A stretch of 9,188 nucleotides of DNA, from NCBI GenBank assembly GCA_009921985.1, contig RFWS01000043.1, positions 1 through 9,188 of the forward strand. Direction: 5' to 3'. The notes beneath the pieces were generated by a model. The model saw nothing but the letters and a program-made list of their open reading frames with translations, ran no database searches and was not told where the DNA came from. Of this stretch, positions 6,906-9,188 are shown piece by piece (position 1 is the first letter of the stretch; the number at the start of each line of letters is the position of its first letter). Both the position numbers and the translations under genes were made by a program. Source of the DNA: a bacterium. GTDB lineage: Bacteria > Verrucomicrobiota > Verrucomicrobiia > Methylacidiphilales > Verrucolacustridaceae.

Positions 6906-7249
6906 ATCTGGAAGGGGAGGAACTGGCCCGGAGATGTCGGGTCTTGGCTGACAATAAAAAGGCGGTGGAGCCGGTTCTTCTGGATTTAAGAGAGGTGGGC
7001 GGACCCAGCGAGTTTTTTCTGATTGTTTCCGGAGAGAGCGAGCCACATCTCAAGGCCATTGCCGGCGAAGTGGAGAAGGGGGTCCGGGAGGAAAGCGGGC
7101 GAAAACCTTTCCGTATCTCGGGCAATTCCCCTAGCCAATGGATGATTTTGGATTACGGGGATGTGCTTGTGCACATCATGCATTCCCAAAAAAGAAAATT
7201 TTACCGGCTCGAGGATCTGTGGGGTGATGCGGCGCGACTGGAACTGTAA
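6902..7249 (+). CDS. rsfS: Ribosomal silencing factor RsfS (Iojap/YbeB family)
   Basis: A 115-residue cytoplasmic protein of the RsfS family, which binds large-subunit protein uL14 and blocks subunit joining when nutrients are scarce. Family features are VEPVLLDLREVGGPSEFFLI (22-41), with SGESEPHLKAIAGEV after it, then the WMILDYGDVLVHIM core (80-93) and RKFYRLEDLW near the end (98-107). Length is normal. I chose the GTG at 6902 because it overlaps the nadD TGA (6903-6905) as GTGA. A TTG at 6893 would add three residues and has AGGCGG at 6882-6887, five bases upstream, so it is a real alternative. nadD followed by rsfS is a very common gene order in bacteria, which supports both assignments. 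The stop lies four bases from the end of convergent argS, leaving no room for a terminator. Confidence 0.9.
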   Translation: MNLEGEELARRCRVLADNKKAVEPVLLDLREVGGPSEFFLIVSGESEPHLKAIAGEVEKGVREESGRKPFRISGNSPSQWMILDYGDVLVHIMHSQKRKFYRLEDLWGDAARLEL

Positions 7250-7253
7250 CGAC

Positions 7254-8990
7254 CTACATTTCCTCAAGAGTTGGGATTCCGAGTAGGGACAGGCCTTCCC
7301 TTAATATTTCCCCCGTCAATCCCACCAGGGTTAGGCGGGAGTCGCGCAATGCCGGCAACTGGAGAACCGGGCAGGCCTCAAAAAAGCGATGATACTGACC
7401 AGCCAATTCATAGAGGTAGCCGCAGAGGTGATGGGGCTTTCGATCGGCTGCGGCGAGCTCCACGGCGTCTCCGAAACGAAGAAGAATCCGGGCCAATCTC
7501 TCCTCCTCCAGCTGGGAAATTTTTACCGGGGCATCGGGCCTTTTCTGCAGGCCGGCTTTTCGGAGGATGGAACGGGTGCGGACATAGGCATTCAGGATAT
7601 AGGGAGCGGTGTTGCCATCAAAGGCCAACAGCTTCTCCCAAGTGAAGACATAGTCGAGATTCCGGTTGGGAAGCTGGTCGGCGTATTTGAGGCTGGCGAT
7701 CCCGAGTAAATCCGCCTTGGTCTCCAGGTCAACCGGGGAAAGGTCGGGGCGTTTGGTTTGGAGAATGGCTCTGGCGCGTTCCCGGGCCTCGTGGAGGAGG
7801 TCGATCAGTTTGAGGGGGGTCCCATCCCGGCTTTTGAGGGGTTTCCGGTCGGGGCCCAGAATGGTTCCAAACCAGACATGCTCGAGGATCGCCTGGCAGC
7901 CCGATCGCCGGGCCGTGTCAAAAAGCCAACGGAAATGAAGCTGTTGCCGCGCGTCGGTCACATAAATGATGCGGTCGGCCTTAAGTTCGGCGGCTCGATA
8001 TCGGATAGCGGCCAGATCGGTGGTCGCGTAGAGGAAAGCACCATCGGACTTTCGAATCAAATACGGCTCTTCGGCGATCTCCGGGTTGCGCACCACCACC
8101 GCGCCTTGGCTGGTTTCCGCGATGTCTTTGTCCAATAAGTCCTGAACCACCCCGGGGAGATCCTCGTGATACGCGCTTTCCCCGCGGACGGAGTCAAACC
8201 TGACGTCCAGACGCTCATAAATCCTGCGAAAGTGTTCTGCGGATTTTTCACAAAAAAGACGCCAGTCCTGCAGGCGCTCCGGATCCCCCACCTGAAGGGC
8301 GGCAAGTTCCGCCCGGGCCTGTTCCATTTTGGCCGGATCGGATTCCGCGTGTTGGTGGCCCTGCTTGTAAAACTCCTCAAGTTGATCGATGGCCCGATCG
8401 CTTTCGATTGGGGGTCGCCCGGCGGCACGGTAGGCGAGGAGAAGTTTGCCGAATTGGGTGCCCCAGTCCCCCAAATGGTTCACGCGCGTGACCCGATGGC
8501 CCAGTCGAGTCAAAAGGCGGGCCAGGCTGTCGCCCAGAAGGGTGCGAGTCAAAAGGCGGGCCAGGCTGTCGCCCAGAAGGGTGGACCGGATGTGGCCCAC
8601 ATGCATCGCCTTGGCGATGTTGGGAGAGCTGAAGTCGATCACGATGGTTTCCGGCTTGGTCACCTTTGGAATTCCGAGATCCGGATCCCTGCGCAAGGCG
8701 TCGAGGGCATGTCCCACGGCCTCCGGGCCCACGCGATAGTTGACAAAACCGGCGCCGGCTACGGCTGGTTTTTCCCATCCCTCCGGGGGGAAGCATTCTT
8801 TGCAAAGGCGCTCCGCCAGTTCCCGCGGATTCTGCTTCGTGGCTTTGGCGGCCACCATGGCGAGATGGGTTTGGAAATGTCCGTGACGCTCGTCCGTGCA
8901 GGGACGAACCCACGGCTCGGGGGGTAGGTCGGGAAAATTTCTGGCCGCCCAGGCGGAGACGATTTGCTCCAGTTCGATCCGGAGGGACAT
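7254..8990 (-). CDS. argS: Arginyl-tRNA synthetase, with an internal 13-residue duplication
   Basis: A class I aminoacyl-tRNA synthetase that charges tRNA-Arg with arginine. The 578 residues show the N-terminal tRNA-recognition domain (about 1-86), then SSPNIAKAMHVGHIRST (121-137) containing the HIGH motif as HVGH (130-133), and NHLGDWGTQFGK (171-182). YVTDARQQLHFRW (343-355) and LKSRDGTPLKLIDLL (385-399) follow; the latter replaces a canonical KMSKS, as in many ArgRS enzymes. The C-terminal DALR anticodon-binding domain begins around APYILNAYVRTRSIL (462-476) and runs to GIPTLEEM. Residues 137-149 (TLLGDSLARLLTR) are repeated exactly at 150-162, where relatives have one copy before LGHRV; without the repeat the protein would be 565 residues. 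The frame is intact throughout. The ATG overlaps the TGA of the upstream EIIA-like gene by one base (TGATG), implying coupling on the minus strand; no strong ribosome binding site is seen. Identity is certain; whether the enzyme works with the insertion is open. Confidence 0.97.
   Translation of the reverse strand: MSLRIELEQIVSAWAARNFPDLPPEPWVRPCTDERHGHFQTHLAMVAAKATKQNPRELAERLCKECFPPEGWEKPAVAGAGFVNYRVGPEAVGHALDALRRDPDLGIPKVTKPETIVIDFSSPNIAKAMHVGHIRSTLLGDSLARLLTRTLLGDSLARLLTRLGHRVTRVNHLGDWGTQFGKLLLAYRAAGRPPIESDRAIDQLEEFYKQGHQHAESDPAKMEQARAELAALQVGDPERLQDWRLFCEKSAEHFRRIYERLDVRFDSVRGESAYHEDLPGVVQDLLDKDIAETSQGAVVVRNPEIAEEPYLIRKSDGAFLYATTDLAAIRYRAAELKADRIIYVTDARQQLHFRWLFDTARRSGCQAILEHVWFGTILGPDRKPLKSRDGTPLKLIDLLHEARERARAILQTKRPDLSPVDLETKADLLGIASLKYADQLPNRNLDYVFTWEKLLAFDGNTAPYILNAYVRTRSILRKAGLQKRPDAPVKISQLEEERLARILLRFGDAVELAAADRKPHHLCGYLYELAGQYHRFFEACPVLQLPALRDSRLTLVGLTGEILREGLSLLGIPTLEEM
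8506..8583 (-). repeat. Perfect 39-bp tandem duplication inside argS
   Basis: Bases 8506-8544 and 8545-8583 are identical over all 39 positions and directly adjacent. The match stops at both outer edges (T8505 versus G8544, C8545 versus G8584), so the unit is exactly 39 bp, or 13 codons. It encodes TLLGDSLARLLTR twice, just after the HIGH motif. Complete identity, including synonymous positions, points to a very recent event or an assembly error. Confidence 0.97.
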
Positions 8991-9187
8991 CAGCTGGCCC
9001 GAAAGATGGTGAGGATGTCTTCCGGGCCTTTGGCTTCCAGAATCTTTGTTTTCACCCCCCGTCGGTTAAAAAATTTGGCCACGGTGGCCAAGGTCTGCAG
9101 ATGAACTTGGGCCTGGTCCCCGGGCACGAGAATCAAAAAGAAAAGCTTAACCGGCTTTCCGTCCATGGCCGCGCAATCGATGCCGGC
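8990..9187 (-). CDS. PTS EIIA (fructose/nitrogen type, PtsN-like) domain protein, C-terminal part
   Basis: Sixty-five residues plus stop are visible on the minus strand; the 5' part lies beyond the right edge. The sequence opens with AGIDCAAMDGKPVKLFFLIL, continues VPGDQAQVHLQTLATVAKFF and ends with GPEDILTIFRAS. This is the pattern of the C-terminal half of EIIA-Fru/PtsN domains: a GIDxxAxDGxPV strand, a hydrophobic strand (LFFLILVP), a helix with HLxxLAxxxxF and a final helix with EDI. In the family these domains take phosphate from HPr on a histidine. That residue would lie in the missing N-terminal part, so activity cannot be judged. Such domains occur in sugar PTS, in nitrogen/potassium regulation (PtsN) and fused to transporters; the fragment does not decide which. 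The TGA (8992-8990) shares one base with the argS start, so the two are probably co-transcribed. Confidence 0.7.
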   Translation of the reverse strand, partial: AGIDCAAMDGKPVKLFFLILVPGDQAQVHLQTLATVAKFFNRRGVKTKILEAKGPEDILTIFRAS

Positions 9188-9188
9188 C

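Noticed and set aside
8166..8927. 253-codon plus-strand open frame opposite argS
   Set aside because: It is antisense to a certain argS gene, has low-complexity shadow composition with repeated KAGQAVAQKGA caused by the 39-bp duplication, and matches no family I recognise.

Overview
The window is ordinary bacterial chromosome, densely coding, with mixed Shine-Dalgarno-like start signals and many start/stop overlaps. The gene content suggests a Gram-negative, outer-membrane-bearing bacterium: two proteins with signal peptides, a beta-barrel and a polysaccharide export lipoprotein-family homologue. My best guess is a member of the PVC group, perhaps Verrucomicrobiota. That guess rests on the overall look of the GT-C-like membrane protein, NadD and ArgRS and was not tested by any search. 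No tRNA, rRNA, CRISPR array, transposase or phage gene was seen.

Layout. Positions 1-35 (+) hold the last codons of an upstream gene whose stop overlaps the start of a polytopic membrane protein (32-1783), probably a GT-C/family-39-type glycosyltransferase. A 128-bp AT-rich gap (1784-1911) follows and is the most likely place for a promoter. Next comes an exopolysaccharide export module: an outer-membrane beta-barrel (1912-3264), a Wzc-like polysaccharide co-polymerase fused to a tyrosine autokinase (3300-5636) and a short Wza-like OPX protein (5638-6339). Without a gap the same strand continues into two housekeeping genes, nadD (6336-6905, apparently starting with CTG) and rsfS (6902-7249). 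Four bases later the convergent minus-strand unit ends: argS (8990-7254), preceded by the C-terminal 65 residues of a PTS EIIA-like protein running off the right edge.

How the genes fit together. The co-polymerase/kinase in the inner membrane would control chain length and polymerisation. The OPX protein would form a periplasmic conduit, and the beta-barrel would provide the outer-membrane exit that this short, non-lipidated OPX cannot form alone. The membrane protein at the left may add or supply sugars, but it may be a separate function. NadD (NAD synthesis) and RsfS (ribosome silencing) are housekeeping genes that appear translationally coupled to the export module.

Three points deserve most attention: the absence of any ATG, GTG or TTG start for nadD upstream of its catalytic motif; an exact 39-bp in-frame tandem duplication directly after the HIGH motif of argS; and the pairing of a minimal OPX protein with a dedicated beta-barrel. 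I did not find a convincingly new type of biological system.
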